DNA of 64,000 nucleotides from Eustoma russellianum (lineage: Eukaryota > Streptophyta > Magnoliopsida > Gentianales > Gentianaceae): positions 4,087,752-4,151,751 of the forward strand of contig AP025053.1 in NCBI GenBank assembly GCA_036186865.1, in the 5' to 3' direction. A program made the position numbers and the translations under genes. Below, piece by piece: positions 45,321 through 56,359 of this stretch (the first letter of the stretch is position 1; every line of letters starts with the position of its first letter). Under the pieces are notes generated by a model. It was not told the DNA's origin. It made no database searches and saw only the letters and a list, made by a program, of their open reading frames with translations.

Positions 45321-46501
45321 TATTAGTCAACAACAGTCAACGGTACAACTCCTGCAGTTCAGCACCCCAAGCATTGCTGTTCAGCCTTGACTACACTTCG
45401 GCTGCGCCTCATGGCATCCTCTTTACTATCGAAGAATAGGTCAAGGACTGCACCTCGGCACCTAACTTCAACCTCAGCTCCAACTTAAGTGCTACACTCC
45501 AGATCACTTCGTCAGATTCAACATTGCCACCTCGGCAAAGTCTAGTTTTGCACTTCGGCGAAGGGGTCAAGCACAACATACATCGTAGAGCCATCAGGCA
45601 GAAGTGCAGTTCAAAGAAAGAGTACACGTATGATTATTCAGCCTGTACACGCCAAAGTCACTTCAGCAGACCTACTAGTCACATCAGCCGGCCATACCGG
45701 TCCATATCAGCAGACCTATTGCAACAATAGGTCTTCTATCCCAAGCAAACATCTTATCCGCTATCAGAGGCCAGGGCGGGAAGAACCAATAAAGCAAGCT
45801 AACGCAAACCAGAAAGGGGGATCCATCGAAACACTTCTTATCTCTTGGAGCTAATACACGTTGAACATTCTCTTCGGCCAATACCTGTGAGAATTTTCTA
45901 ACCTCCCTATACTAAACTACATTCTCACTGAGAAATGGCCCAAACTGACTTGAGCGTCGGAGGGTTTTACCCGGGGTCATCCCCCCGGGACCTCTGATTT
46001 CTGCTTCCCTTGTGCAGGACTTCAGGAAGCTATTCTAGCAAAATATCAACCAGCATCTGACGACGTTTATTTGAGATCATCTTAGACCCTTGGTGAAGAT
46101 CCGGCTTCATCATTCGCCGCTAGAGGAAGGGCCCTTTGTCCCTTAATCCAGTAAAAAGTTCAAAAACAAAACAGCCAACATTTCTCTATGACGAAAGGTC
46201 GTCGCGAAGGTTTGGGTTGAGCCATCCAACCAACCACGACGCATGATTACGCGATCAGGTGTCCCTGAACAGGTTTTCTCGGGTACCTGAATCGCCCTAA
46301 TCCTAATCCTATTACGGAAGTTTCAAGAGAAGAAAGGGATAAAGCGATGAGATATATTGCAGAGAACATGGACGTGTTCGAGGCTGTAGTACAGCAGCTT
46401 AAAGGCAAGCAGTCGGAGGGTGCAAGTTATGGAGGAAGATCCACCTGTGCCTCCTAAAGAAGTATCACAAAAACCAGTCCTCTAGACCGCCTAGAGGATT
46501 T

Positions 46502-47842
46502 ATGGCGGATGCTAGAAGACACAGTTTCAAAGCTCCAACTATGGAGTCAGAACATTTGTCCAGACCTCACTTAAGTGTGAGGTCAAAGCCTTTAAAGAGC
46601 GTCCCGAGGGACGAAGAAGTTCTTCGCAGGCCGAGAGCCTATTACGAAGAGCACAGACACGAATTTGTGCAAGCAGCCCAGGAAAGTCTCTTTTCTTGGG
46701 ATATTGCAGAATATTTGGCGCAAGACAGTTTCAAGGTACCAAAGATGGACACTTATGATGGGACAACGGACCCTACGGATCATCTCTTCCAGTTTCAAAC
46801 TGCGATGAGTTTGAAGAATGTTCCGGACCCCTTATGCTGTAAAACTTTCCCACTATATTTACGGGGAAAGGCTAGGAGATGGTTTCAAGAGCTCCCGTCA
46901 AAATTAGTGAAGTCTTTTAAACAGCTGGTACAGAAGTTCAAGTCACAGTTCGTGTCCAGCACTCCTTTTGTGAAGAACTCATCCCACTTAATGACCTTGA
47001 GACAGGGTCCGGATGAGTCGGTCTTGAAGTATATGCAGCGTTTTTCAGATGAGTCGCTGCAGGTCAGTGATAGAAATGAAGGCGTGAAAGCTGCTGCCTT
47101 CATCAATGGACTCCGAGCTGGTCGTCTCTTCTCCCAACTGGCTGAAGAGGGACCTACAACCCTGAGGGAATGCTTGGAGAAAACTCATCAGTTTGTCCGA
47201 GGAGAGGAGGCAAACAGATTGAAGAGGGAAGCTGAGCAAGGAGCTCGGCAAGAAAGCCGATCTGGTTCCAAAAAGGAGGATCGGCGCAATGAAGGAAAGG
47301 ACCGTGATCGGCGCAGTGCGTTCGATCGTATGGGTGGAAAAGGCAAGGGTGGTAATGAGGGTTTACCTCTTTTGGCCTCAAAAGATTATATTTTGGCCGT
47401 CATGGAGAAAGACGGTCTGAGGACAGATCCAGAGCCTCTATATGGGCCTAGGGGAGAGAGAAACCCTAAACTTTATTGCCGATACCACAGAGATATCGGC
47501 CATGATACAGAAGATTGCAGGCAGCTGGCTCAGGCTATCAAGCAACTGATCGAACAGGGTCACTTAAAGCAGTTTTATGACCCGTGTTCACGCCTGCACA
47601 ACCGTTTGGATTTCTACAAGGACCCCCAGAAGGACAAGTGCCAACCAGAGTCTCCACCTCGACATCGCAGGACTGATGATGATGAGGAGCAAGGAAGGCA
47701 TGGGGCTGCAGGTCGGCCCAAGTCAATACCAATATATATACAATCTCTGGAGGTCCACCTCACACAGGTCAAGGTGCACCCAGTTCCTCAGGAACTTCAT
47801 CAGGTCCACCATCTAAAAGAGCCAAGATGGCAAGAGAATTGA
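46502..47842 (+). CDS. gag: Gag of Tat-like gypsy element (446 aa, open)
   Basis: A long uninterrupted frame. The Retrotrans_gag core spans about residues 75-235: MDTYDGTTDPTDHLFQFQTA, KTFPLYLRGKARRWFQELP and LRQGPDESVLKYMQRFSDE. A Lys/Arg/Glu-rich linker follows (about 240-285). Then comes a single zinc-binding block, CRYHRDIGHDTEDCRQL (about 325), of the variant C-H-H-C type usual in Tat gags. The C-terminus is polar and His/Pro-rich. Gag forms the particle that packages element RNA. The start is the first ATG of the frame; gag may begin further upstream, because 46320-46500 has gag-leader-like reading in other frames. Intactness contrasts with the missing pol. Confidence 0.8.
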   Translation: MADARRHSFKAPTMESEHLSRPHLSVRSKPLKSVPRDEEVLRRPRAYYEEHRHEFVQAAQESLFSWDIAEYLAQDSFKVPKMDTYDGTTDPTDHLFQFQTAMSLKNVPDPLCCKTFPLYLRGKARRWFQELPSKLVKSFKQLVQKFKSQFVSSTPFVKNSSHLMTLRQGPDESVLKYMQRFSDESLQVSDRNEGVKAAAFINGLRAGRLFSQLAEEGPTTLRECLEKTHQFVRGEEANRLKREAEQGARQESRSGSKKEDRRNEGKDRDRRSAFDRMGGKGKGGNEGLPLLASKDYILAVMEKDGLRTDPEPLYGPRGERNPKLYCRYHRDIGHDTEDCRQLAQAIKQLIEQGHLKQFYDPCSRLHNRLDFYKDPQKDKCQPESPPRHRRTDDDEEQGRHGAAGRPKSIPIYIQSLEVHLTQVKVHPVPQELHQVHHLKEPRWQEN

Positions 47843-48010
47843 CTTATGGGCCAGAAGATCCCATTCCACTGGTCTCCAACAACACAGGTTTAGTGATAGA
47901 GCTGTGCATTACACCTAGCTCCCGATAAAGTTGTGGAGGTCCGACGTGTTTATGTGGACACTGGCAGTGCCGTGAACTTTTGTCATACCATATACGAACT
48001 TGATTGGTCC
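47843..48010 (+). pseudogene. pol: Start of gypsy aspartic protease, truncated
   Basis: Downstream reading gives KMARELTYGPEDPIPL, then after a shift VVEVRRVYVDTGSAVN with the aspartic protease site DTGS (about 47957). The sequence then enters a CA/TA repeat and does not resume. Confidence 0.65.
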
Positions 48011-48283
48011 ACACACACACACATATATATATGTATATATATCGGTTTTTTCTTGATAAGGTTTTAATTCGGCATATCATATATAGTTGAAGACTCCCTT
48101 CTCTATGAGATTGCATTATCTAGCCGCTTCATTGTTGGACATGTTCAATAGTATGATGTATCGTACCATTTTCATTCTATATCAGTACTACATTGTAATA
48201 TGGTTTTACTCCGCCACAAATAAGGATTATTATTAAAAATATATATGTGTGTGTGTCTACACACACATACATACATACATATA

Positions 48284-48319
<36 letters not shown>

Positions 48320-48325
48320 TATGTT
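48008..48325. repeat. CA/TA and CATA microsatellites
   Basis: ACACACACACACATATATAT at 48010-48040, and a long CATA run at 48260-48312. The 180 bp between is plain AT-rich sequence. The truncation point of the gypsy element coincides with the first repeat. Confidence 0.85.
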
Positions 48326-48997
48326 GTGGGTGGTGGATGGTGTCAAGATCAAGTAAATTTAAGTAAGGTAATTAAATTGCATCAACAGAAGAATCCATCC
48401 AATGCTTCAGATTGTTTTATATGGTTTGCAATTATTTTAGTGGGAGGAGCATGGAGTATTCTGATTTTACTTATTCGAATATTTGTTTTTACGAAATGGA
48501 AATCTAATTAAAAAATCATGGCAAAAAGATTCTAAACACCAAGTTGATGCAAAGTAAGAGTGAGTAAAATGCACCTAGCACCCAAACGTTTGTCACAGAA
48601 TCCACTTAGCATTTTAAACGTTCCGAAACCTCATTTGGCGTCCAAACGTGTGCCAAATTGATTCAATTAACACCAAATTACCGGCTGCGACCTTTGACTT
48701 TTGAAATTCAACCGTTGATTCACTTATTTGACATTGAAATACCAATTTTACCCCTGAATTTATGCCATTGGCGGTAAAATGTGGCAACCGTCTGATTACC
48801 CCCATTTTCCCCCTCAGACATTTTCCCTCCCCCCTGCGAAAGTTTCCCCAGCTCCCCCTGCAAAATTCTCCCTCTGCCTTAGATTTTCTTCTCTTTCAGT
48901 GCATGTCAAGATCTAGTGCTTATTTCATAGAGAATCTGTAGTTTCTGCGTTTTTCCATCCCATTCAGTGTGTATTGGAGTGATTCGGGCAAGAAGCC

Positions 48998-51800
48998 ATG
49001 AGTTTAAGGCTACCTAACAGACGGAACGAGAGTCATCCCATTTATGGTAAGATTCGAAGCATTTTTGAGTTAAAGCTCATGTTTTCATACAATTTTTAGA
49101 CATTATCTCGTATGGTATCTTGTTAAGGCCGAAATGTGGGAATTTAATTTTCGTACACTATCACCATTTGCATGCGTAGGGATACTTTGCCTAAAGAACA
49201 ATTTTTTGTTCTATTTTAAATATTGGTATTTTTTCAATGGTGTTTAGAATGAATTTGCCTAATTTTGTCGTTATTGTCTGAAAAGTTATAACCTTCAGGC
49301 CCTTTTGCCTAGTTTTGTAGATATAGGCTGCAAAGATACGATCTTCATGCCCTTTTCTATTTACCCTGCTGTATAAGAATACATTCGTTTCGATGCTGCA
49401 TTTGTTAGAAGATGGTGTATAGTATGTTGTTTTATATTCATCAAATGCCCATGTTTGTGAATTTTTTTTTATACATTTGGCTGTGAACAAATCTTTATTT
49501 CACAGCTCCAAATTCTGGGCTATTCACACTGGTTATGCATTATGGGGGGCTGTTGCTGCATTTTCCTAGGGCAAATTATACTGGGGGTGACTATTTTATC
49601 TATGATAATGTGGAGGAGGATGAGATATCATTGGTGTATGTGGAGCAAATGTGCGAAGAAAATGGCGTGTTAGGTAAGAAAAAGTACTATATGGTTGAGG
49701 GTGATAAGTTTGTTCAATTAGGAGATGATGGGTCATTATACTATGCTGCTCAATCTATTGTGCGTACATCAAGAGTACTTGAACTGTATGTTGAACAGTT
49801 AGTTGAGCATGTGAGTAAAACTCCCTTGGCCTTGGAGACTGGTGTGCAGAAAGAACAGAGTGTGCATGAGGAAGTGGAGGCCAGTGGTAGGCAGGGAGAA
49901 TCTGATGGGGATAGTGAGGAAGATGACCACATAGATGAGGAGATTGTTGAAGGTGATGTCAATGTAGAGGAAGATACAGAGGAGTCTGAGTCTGAATACA
50001 ATGCCGAGGGACTAGTAGATTCAGATTTGAGTTTCAATGATTATAGTAATGAAGATGTTGTTTCTTTAGTTAGTGAGGGCGAGAATGGTGGGAATGGTGC
50101 ATGTGTTAGTGGGGGTGAGGATGGTAGAGATGATACGTGTGTTGGTGAGGGTGGAGATGGTGTACCTGCAGATAATTACATATCAGATGAAGGGGGTCCT
50201 GACATAGCTGATAGTGATGGCGAGGGTCAACATGCACTTAGGATGTTCAATCCTCACAGAGACATGAAGAATCCTGAGTTCTATTGTGGACTCAGGTTCT
50301 CAGATGTTCAAATTTTTAAGGATGCTGTGAAGCAGTACTCAATCAATGTGGGGAGGCCAATTGTTGTAGTTAATAGTGACAAGGGTAGGTGCGGTGTTAA
50401 GTGTAAGAATGATGGCTGTGAATGGTATGTGAGGTTAGGTGTTGACAGGAGACATGGAAATTATGTGATTAGGTCAATGAATTCCAAGCATACCTGTAGT
50501 TGTTCTGTTAGGAATTGTGTTGTACGGTCAGGAGTGATTGCAAAAAAATACATGGATGAGTTTGCTTCAAACCCAAACTTGAATTTGACACTGTTTAGAC
50601 AAAAGGTGATGAGGGAGTTGAGGTGCAATGTCAGTAAAAGTCAGGTTTACAGAGCAAAGGAAAAAGCTCTGGATTTAATTAGAGGTATGCAGGAGGATGA
50701 GTATAAACTGATATGGCCTTACATTGAGGAGGTGAAAAGGAGTGATCCTAGTGCAACCATGTGTCTTGTAACATGCACCCCCTCTAATGACTCAGTAACA
50801 GTGAGAGAAGAAGATGTGTTGTTGAGAGATGCTGATATACCTCTTTTAGTTGACCAGCCTAGATTTCAAAGGCTATATTGCAGTCTTACTTCTATGAAGC
50901 ATGGCATGTTGAATGGTAATAGGAAGATATTTGGTATTGATGGCTGTCATCTAAAGTCAAAGTACGGGGGAATGTTGCTCATTGCTGTAGGTATTGACCC
51001 AAATAATAACATATACCCCATAGCACATGCAGCAGTTGAAGGTGAGAATAGGGAATCATGGGCCTGGTTCCTTTGGAATTTAAGAACAGATTTGAAGGTG
51101 GTGAGTGATTTTGAGTGGACAATTATTTCAGACAAGCAGAAAGGGTTGATCCAAGCTTGTGAGGAGGTGATTCCAAACGCACAACACCGGTTTTGTGCAA
51201 GACACTTGCATGGAAACTGAGCTCTTGCTGGGTACAACACAGTTCCATTGAAGGAAGCATTTTATGAGGCTGCCATGGCAACAACTATAGTTGATTTTAA
51301 ATGTGCAATGAAGAAGATTGATAAGATGAATCCTGATGCCGCTAAGTGGTTGGAAGACAAACCACCTAATCAATGGAGTAGGTCACACTTTAGTCCAATG
51401 GCGAAGTGTGATATGATTTTGAACAATGTTTGTGAAAGTTACAATGCAGTCCTTCTTGAGGCAAGACAAATGCCTATTTTGTCTATGTTTGAGTGGATAA
51501 GGAAGTATAACATGGTTAGGATCCAAGAGAACAGAGAGAGGGTGCAACACAAGTGGGCAAATATGAGATTTTGTCCAAGGACCTGCTGCACCAGCTGGAC
51601 CTGCTGCTCCAATTGGACCTGCTGCTCCAACTGGTTTACCCGTTGAAGTACCAAAGACTTGGCCGCATTACAGGAAAGTCCCAGAGAGTGAGCAACTTCT
51701 TCCCAACTTCAAGTACCGTGATGGGAAAGTTTACTTGCCAAACTCACTACTTGCAAAAACCAGACAGAACATGAATCAAACTGATGTTGCTATTGTTTGA
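48998..51800 (+). pseudogene. MULE transposase, interrupted
   Basis: Exon 1, 48998-49046 (MSLRLPNRRNESHPIY), splices by a GTAAG donor and TTTCACAG acceptor into 49506, joining in frame to the long ORF. Order: an N-terminal PB1-like domain (to about residue 115), a long acidic stretch (about 140-240), a MuDR-type DNA-binding region (MKNPEFYCGLRFSD to KSQVYRAKEKA), then the transposase core. The core has its first Asp in FGIDGCHLK (near 50939), its second in IISDKQKGL (near 51131) and C..H in HRFCARHLHG. An in-frame TGA at 51218 interrupts the core; the same frame resumes with YNTVPLKEAFYEAA to MRFCPR. The C-terminus (GPAAPAGPAAP repeats and a tail to 51800) is in another frame, and the expected SWIM zinc finger between them is missing. 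Confidence 0.88.
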
Positions 51801-51981
51801 TGAAAGTTTATGATAACTGTGTTAGTAATCTTTATTTTGGGCATTGTTGACATTTAGATGTCCTTGTTACAAATGCTGTTTTGCTGGCTATGGAACATCA
51901 TATTTGATGGATATTTGACAATGCTCATTTTATTTTTTACTAGTGTTGAAGGTTTACTCTGTTTCTATTTCAGTCTGATTT

Positions 51982-52303
51982 GCGTTTACATTCCATAACA
52001 GTGCCACAAGGCACCAACAAACAGAGCGAAATAAACAAAACAAAGAGACCAAATAATGGCAGCTGCAACATCACATTTCCATTGATAACATTTAATCAAC
52101 AATATCACCGCATCATCATTCCAAACGCATACATCACAACTCGTTTACATTCAATAACAGTGCCACAAGGCACCAATAAACAGAGCCAAATAAACAAAAC
52201 AAAGAGACCAAATAATGGCAGCTGCAACATCACATTTCCATTGATAACATTTAATCAACAATATCACCGCATGTGCAGTCCAAACGCATACATCACAACT
52301 CTC
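51982..52303. repeat. Perfect-looking tandem duplication of about 160 bp
   Basis: Units 51982-52141 and 52142-52303 share CGTTTACATTC.ATAACAGTG, CAAAGAGACCAAATAATGGC and ATCACATTTCCATTGATAAC, with only a few differences. It lies between the 3' ends of the two convergent MULE genes. Confidence 0.88.
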
Positions 52304-52318
52304 TAATAAAAATGCACA

Positions 52319-52781
52319 CTACATTGATAGTTTATTGATCAAAATCACCCAACTAAGGATCAAAATACACAAGAGGATCCGACTTTTCCTCTCCAACTGA
52401 CGTATCTTCATGTTGTAATTGTTTATCTCATCCTCGTACCTATTGCACCTCCTTAGCAGTCCCGGTATAATTTGACACGCGCGTTCCCCCATTGAGTCAT
52501 CTAGCCATTGAAAGAACCCGCATCCTCCAGCCCCATTCTATCAAGAAAAACGAAAGAAACAATCACATTGCATACAATTGAGAACTCAACAAACCTTTGC
52601 AGGAATATTTCAAACTTACCCTCGTCAATGGACATGCTAGAAACCTACGGCCAGGATTTGCTTTGGTCCATGATGTTTTCTCTTCCATTTTTATACCACA
52701 AAAGCAGCGGCCTTCCACCCCCAGGTCAGCCCGCTGCCGGCGATTACCAACAGATGATGAGGTAGACATACCCCAGCACAA
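52319..52781 (-). CDS. GRF zinc-finger / transmembrane protein, two exons
   Basis: Exon 1 (52781-52620) and exon 2 (52537-52319) are joined by an 82-bp GT-AG intron (52619-52538), giving 126 codons with no break. The GRF-type zinc finger spans residues 25-65: RCFCGIK, TSWTKANPGRRFLACP, then across the splice GGCGFFQWLDD. Likely ligands are Cys26, Cys28, Cys50 and Cys60. A basic/coiled region (RNRYEDEINNY-like, KIRQLERKSR) leads to a C-terminal hydrophobic helix (ILLCILILSWVILI). GRF fingers bind nucleic acid. Similar short GRF-TM proteins are common in plant genomes and often sit near MULEs. It lies wholly inside this MULE, convergent with the transposase. The splice keeps the conserved GRF pattern, which supports the model. 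Function in transposition is unknown. Confidence 0.8.
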
Positions 52782-53274
52782 TAGAGAGAGAGAGAGAGAG
52801 AGGAAGAATGAAGAATGGCTATATTTGGGGATTATGTGAATTTGTGGGGATTATTTGAATTCAAGGCTTATTTATGGAAGAAAACGGCCATGGAATTGAG
52901 GGCTAATTTATGGGAGGGAAGTGGATGTCGTTGATTTTGGGGGGAAACCTTATTTGGCGCTAAAATTTGATGAAACCGGCTGCAGCAGGTCAGCAGCCGG
53001 TTTCTGGTGTTAATTGAATCAATTTTGCACACGTTTGGATGCCAAATGAGGTTTCGGAACGTTTAAATGCTAAGTGGATTCTGTGACAAACGTTTGGGTG
53101 CTAGGTGCATTTTACTCTGCAAAGTAATACGTGTAAAGATACAGTTTTGTTTATTCGGCGCAATTAAAAATCGTTGCAGTAGGCTTTGCCAAAGTTATCC
53201 AAATTTGCCAAATTTATCGAATAAGCTTTGCCAAAGCATGCATATTTGATAATGTATGAAGTATAAATTTGGAT

Positions 53275-53500
53275 CAAAAGATCATTTCCTGGTCCTGAAG
53301 GCCTCCACCGTCCTAGCCCAAGGAGCATTGTGGATGATGCAAATCAGAAGTCCAACGGCTTTTTAGGTTGCATGAGGACTTACGCAGTGACCCACACAAG
53401 ATGTCCTCCTGCAAACCAGGTCTTCGGCTTAGCAGTAGTGGAACACTCACAGTGTGGATGTTCCTGGATTCGAACCCTTAATCTCTTGAAACAAATCTGA
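53275..53500 (-). repeat. CTGGTTTGCAG-family tRNA-derived SINE
   Basis: The minus strand reads box B GGGTTCGAATCCAGGAACAT, then CACTGTGAGTGTTCCACTAC, GACCTGGTTTGCAGGAGGAC, and CTGATTTGCATCATCCACAA at the end. It is the best-kept box B of the family. It lies just outside the MULE. Confidence 0.72.
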
Positions 53501-53652
53501 ACACAGTATAAACTGTATGTACAAAGGGTTGTAATCACTACAACATTGAGTTTTAGCAGCTCTTTATTGTCAGGTCTCACTTTTAGTGCCCAAAAAATGT
53601 GACATTTTTACAACTAACTTTTTTGTTTTAGAGTTGATGATTTTTTTTCTCA

Positions 53653-54942
53653 GAGTTAATTGCACCTGGTATCTATACTTGTCCACGAAATTTTAAGTAG
53701 CATCCAAACTTTCAATAAACTCACTTAGCATCCATACTTATACGGAAAATAGACACATGGAATCCATGCTGACGTCATAAAGGCAATTTGCATTTATTTT
53801 TTAAAAGTTTATAAAAAAAATTCAAAAATAAAAAGAAAAACCCCACCCCAACCATCGACCTCCCTCCCTCATCTTCCTCCATCTTATCTTCTTCCTCCAC
53901 CCCAGCCATGAATACAATACCACCATCTTCAAACCCTTTTCCTCCCTTCTCAAAGCCTGCAGCCTCCCGCCAATACCTTCTCCGGTATCATCTTCATCCT
54001 CTAACCCCTTTTCTCCGACTTTTTCCTCCACAAACCCCTTTTCTCTGACTTCGTCGTCCACATCCGAACTCACCAACCTTTTTGAGTAAAGACTTCCAGC
54101 CAACCATCAGCCGTGTCTATTATAACCACCCCACCAAACCCCGTCAAATACCCGTCACAGTCATTGTTGGCACTTCTGCAGCAGAGGAAAACAGAGGAGG
54201 CATGGTTAGCTTACACGCTGTGTCAACCCCTTCCGGGACCCAACTGTCTTAGTCGTTTAATATCCCAATTTTCTTATCAAAACACTGAGTGGAGCCTTAC
54301 CCGTGCTCAGTCGATTATCCGGCGACACAGAAATGAGGGACAGTTGCATCTTCTCGATGCGAATTGTCTTGGATTATTGCCGGTGGCTGCTGCTAAAGGA
54401 GCTCAGAAATGTTCTAAAATCTATGGTGGTAGCCGTTTAGTATCGACTTAGAAATGTTCTTTATGCTACTTCTATTGTTCAGTTCATGTTGGAATCTGTA
54501 TTTCTTCCTCATGTGAAAGCATGGAGTGCTATTGCAGCAAGCTTGCTGCCTCGGGTGATGATTGTCCACTTGAGGCCATTAAGCTTTTCGGTATAGTGAT
54601 CAGAAGGATCCCCCGGCTTTCTGATCCTACTCTGAGTAAAGATGGTGGTATTATATTCATGGCTGGGGTGGAGGAAGAAGATGAAGATGGAGGAAGATGG
54701 GGGAGGGAGGTCGATGGTGGGTAGTGGAGGGTGGGGGGGTTGGGGGTGGGGTTTTTCCTTTTATTTTTGAATTATTTTTTCTATAAACTTTCAAAAAATA
54801 AATGCAAATTGCCTTTATGACGTCAGCATGGATGTCAGGTGACTATTTCCCCTATAAGTATGAATGCTAAGTGAGTTTATTGAAAGTTTGGATGCTACTT
54901 AAAATTTCGTGGACAAATATGAATATCAGATGCAATTAACTC
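53653..54942. mobile_element. Pack-MULE of 1290 bp
   Basis: Long TIRs: the outer 190 bp are near-identical when inverted (GAGTTAATTGCA at 53653, complement at 54942), and pairing extends to about 53915/54656 through GGCTGGGGTGGAGGAAGA. The flanks TTTTTCTCA and TTTTTATCA, one base off the right end, could be a 9-bp duplication with one mismatch. There is no transposase inside. Instead about 740 bp of gene-like sequence are carried (next entry). TIR words (TGCACCTGG, ACTTAGCATCC) are reminiscent of the MULE at 48558. Confidence 0.83.
53918..54655 (+). pseudogene. Captured PPR gene fragment inside the Pack-MULE
   Basis: The frame from about 54113 reads SLLALLQQRKTEEAWLAYTL, LPGPNCLSRLISQFSYQNTE, TRAQSIIRRHRNEGQLHLLD and CLGLLPVAAAKGA. 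After shifts it continues as FLPHVKAWSA and LAASGDDCPLEAIKLFGIVI, then RRIPRLSDPTLSKDG. From memory of the family this order matches the N-terminal half of a mitochondrial-type pentatricopeptide protein like Arabidopsis At1g03100. At least three shifts or stops make it a fragment. The upstream part (53918-54110), Ser/Pro-rich, may be the donor gene's transit peptide or UTR. Confidence 0.72.
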
Positions 54943-55370
54943 TTTTTTATCATGACCATCCGTCAGCACAGACTTCCATTAATAAACAAATAATAAATGC
55001 ACTAGCTTCAAAGTAGAGCATGTGCTGGAATGGACTATTTTTTTTTTATAAACCTAATGGACTAATTCTGGTCACATGTTTCGTCTTTATTCAAGATCGT
55101 ATACTCAATAAAACTCAACAGATATCTCAGCTCCAACTCCAAGACCCTTGATTAAGATCAATTGGGGATGGCTTTTTGAATAATAAATGGATAAATAATT
55201 GCCGATTCTACAGGAAACTATTGACTGTTTACATGTGATCAATTAACGCAATAAGTGATGTCATGGAGTCCTTAGACGCATTTACCAATGTCTTCTAAAA
55301 AGTCATCTTTGGACTGTACTTTTTAGTGCTTCTAAAAGGATAGGCTATTTTCAAACCAGAAAGGTTGTTT
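54943..55370. other. AT-rich non-coding sequence
   Basis: Nothing recognised. Confidence 0.6.
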
Positions 55371-56350
55371 CTAGGGGTGTAAAACTACCAAGGCTTGAAC
55401 GGCGTTTGGACGGCGCTGCTAAGTCTGTCCAAGGGTCAGATGCTAGAAATGTTCATTTAGGGTTATGGTTAAATTAGGATTTAGGGCTTTAGGTTAAAGT
55501 TAGGATTTGAGTTAGGATTAAGATTAACATTGGGGGTTTAAGTGTCATTTCAATTTAATAAATTAATGTATAGTATTATTCTTTAGGTTATACTAAAAAA
55601 AATAAATCATACATTTAACGGGACAACACATAAAGCATAACCGCTGTCATACAATACTCATACTGCATAGATTACAAAACATAATAGTTGTCATAAAACA
55701 TAAATCATAGATTAAACACATGTGCCTATAATTTTACCTCAACTACCGGATCTTTTGCTTTAGAAAGCTCATCTACAGTGCTGCCTTGACTCTTTTTGAG
55801 AACATAATGTACGATGAACGTTATCGATTGTGGCCACCATGTTAGTGTTCATCACAAATTCTCATCATTGTATATCGTCACGGTACCCCAATCAAATCAT
55901 TCAAATTTGTTCGGACTTAAACATGGCCATCTACAAACGAGTTTGAGCCCATCTTTATGTTCATCTTTTTTGACGGCCACGACCATATGCCGAGTAAATT
56001 CATCTAATGTTGTATTTTTTGAAACTTGTCGGACAATAAGGTCATACTCCTTCCCAAACATACAAAACAAATGAACTTCTATTATCTCGCCAAATGCGAA
56101 ATTCCAAACGTCAATTTTAGAGTTTAGGGTTTGTGGTTGTACGGAAGCCTATATTAATGTATATGTTTATATATCGACATACAGGGTGGTTGCACAAAAG
56201 CATGTATTAATTATATATTATATATTTGTCATCCAGGCCCTTGGACGGGCCTAAAAGGGTTGTTCAGGCCCTTAGACAGACATGGGAGTGCCGTCCAGCT
56301 CTTGGATGCGTCTATCAAGGCCGTTTAGATGTGGGTGTTTTTGCACCCAT
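55371..56350 (-). mobile_element. Possible decayed TIR element with MULE-like N-terminal trace
   Basis: The left end (GGGGTGTAAAACTACC, near 55374) and right end (complement GGGTGCAAAAACACCC, near 56334) are weakly inverted. Both ends carry GGCGTTTGGACGG / GGCCGTTTAGA-like words. The minus strand near 56075-55730 reads LDEFTRHMVVAVKKDEHKDG and LKLVCRWPCLSP, then TVTIYNDENL, reminiscent of the N-terminal PB1-like domain of MULE transposases. Stops are frequent. This is a weak call. Confidence 0.33.
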
Positions 56351-56359
56351 AGATAGGAG

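Larger units (their letters stand above)
45321..48010 (+). mobile_element. Tat-like Ty3/gypsy retrotransposon, 5' part
   Basis: A GC-richer block than its surroundings. About 45930-46020 has the words CTTGAGCGTCGGAGGG and TTGTGCAGGACTTCAGG, which occur near the R-U5 end of many plant gypsy LTRs. gag follows at 46502-47842 and the start of protease at about 47950. The element then stops in a CA/TA repeat at 48010. RT, RNase H, integrase and the 3' LTR are absent. I could not fix the 5' LTR start. Confidence 0.7.
48558..53118 (+). mobile_element. MULE (Mutator-like element), 4561 bp, two genes
   Basis: TIRs of about 131 bp (48558-48688) and 126 bp (52993-53118) are near-identical when inverted, with the shared start GTAAAATGCACCTAGCACCC. 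Perfect 9-bp duplications GCAAAGTAA flank it (48549-48557 and 53119-53127). It carries a transposase gene on the plus strand and a convergent GRF zinc-finger gene on the minus strand. High TIR identity and an exact duplication mean recent movement. The transposase is now broken, so movement was probably in trans or before the damage. An 11-bp perfect hairpin, AAACCGGCTGC/GCAGCCGGTTT (52973-53003), abuts the right TIR. Confidence 0.92.

Noticed and set aside
47844..48511. Short frames across the microsatellite
   Set aside because: They consist largely of translated CATA/TA repeats.
55440..55545. Interstitial telomere repeat (TTTAGGG-like)
   Set aside because: Only a few degenerate TTAGG-type words, no run of exact heptamers.
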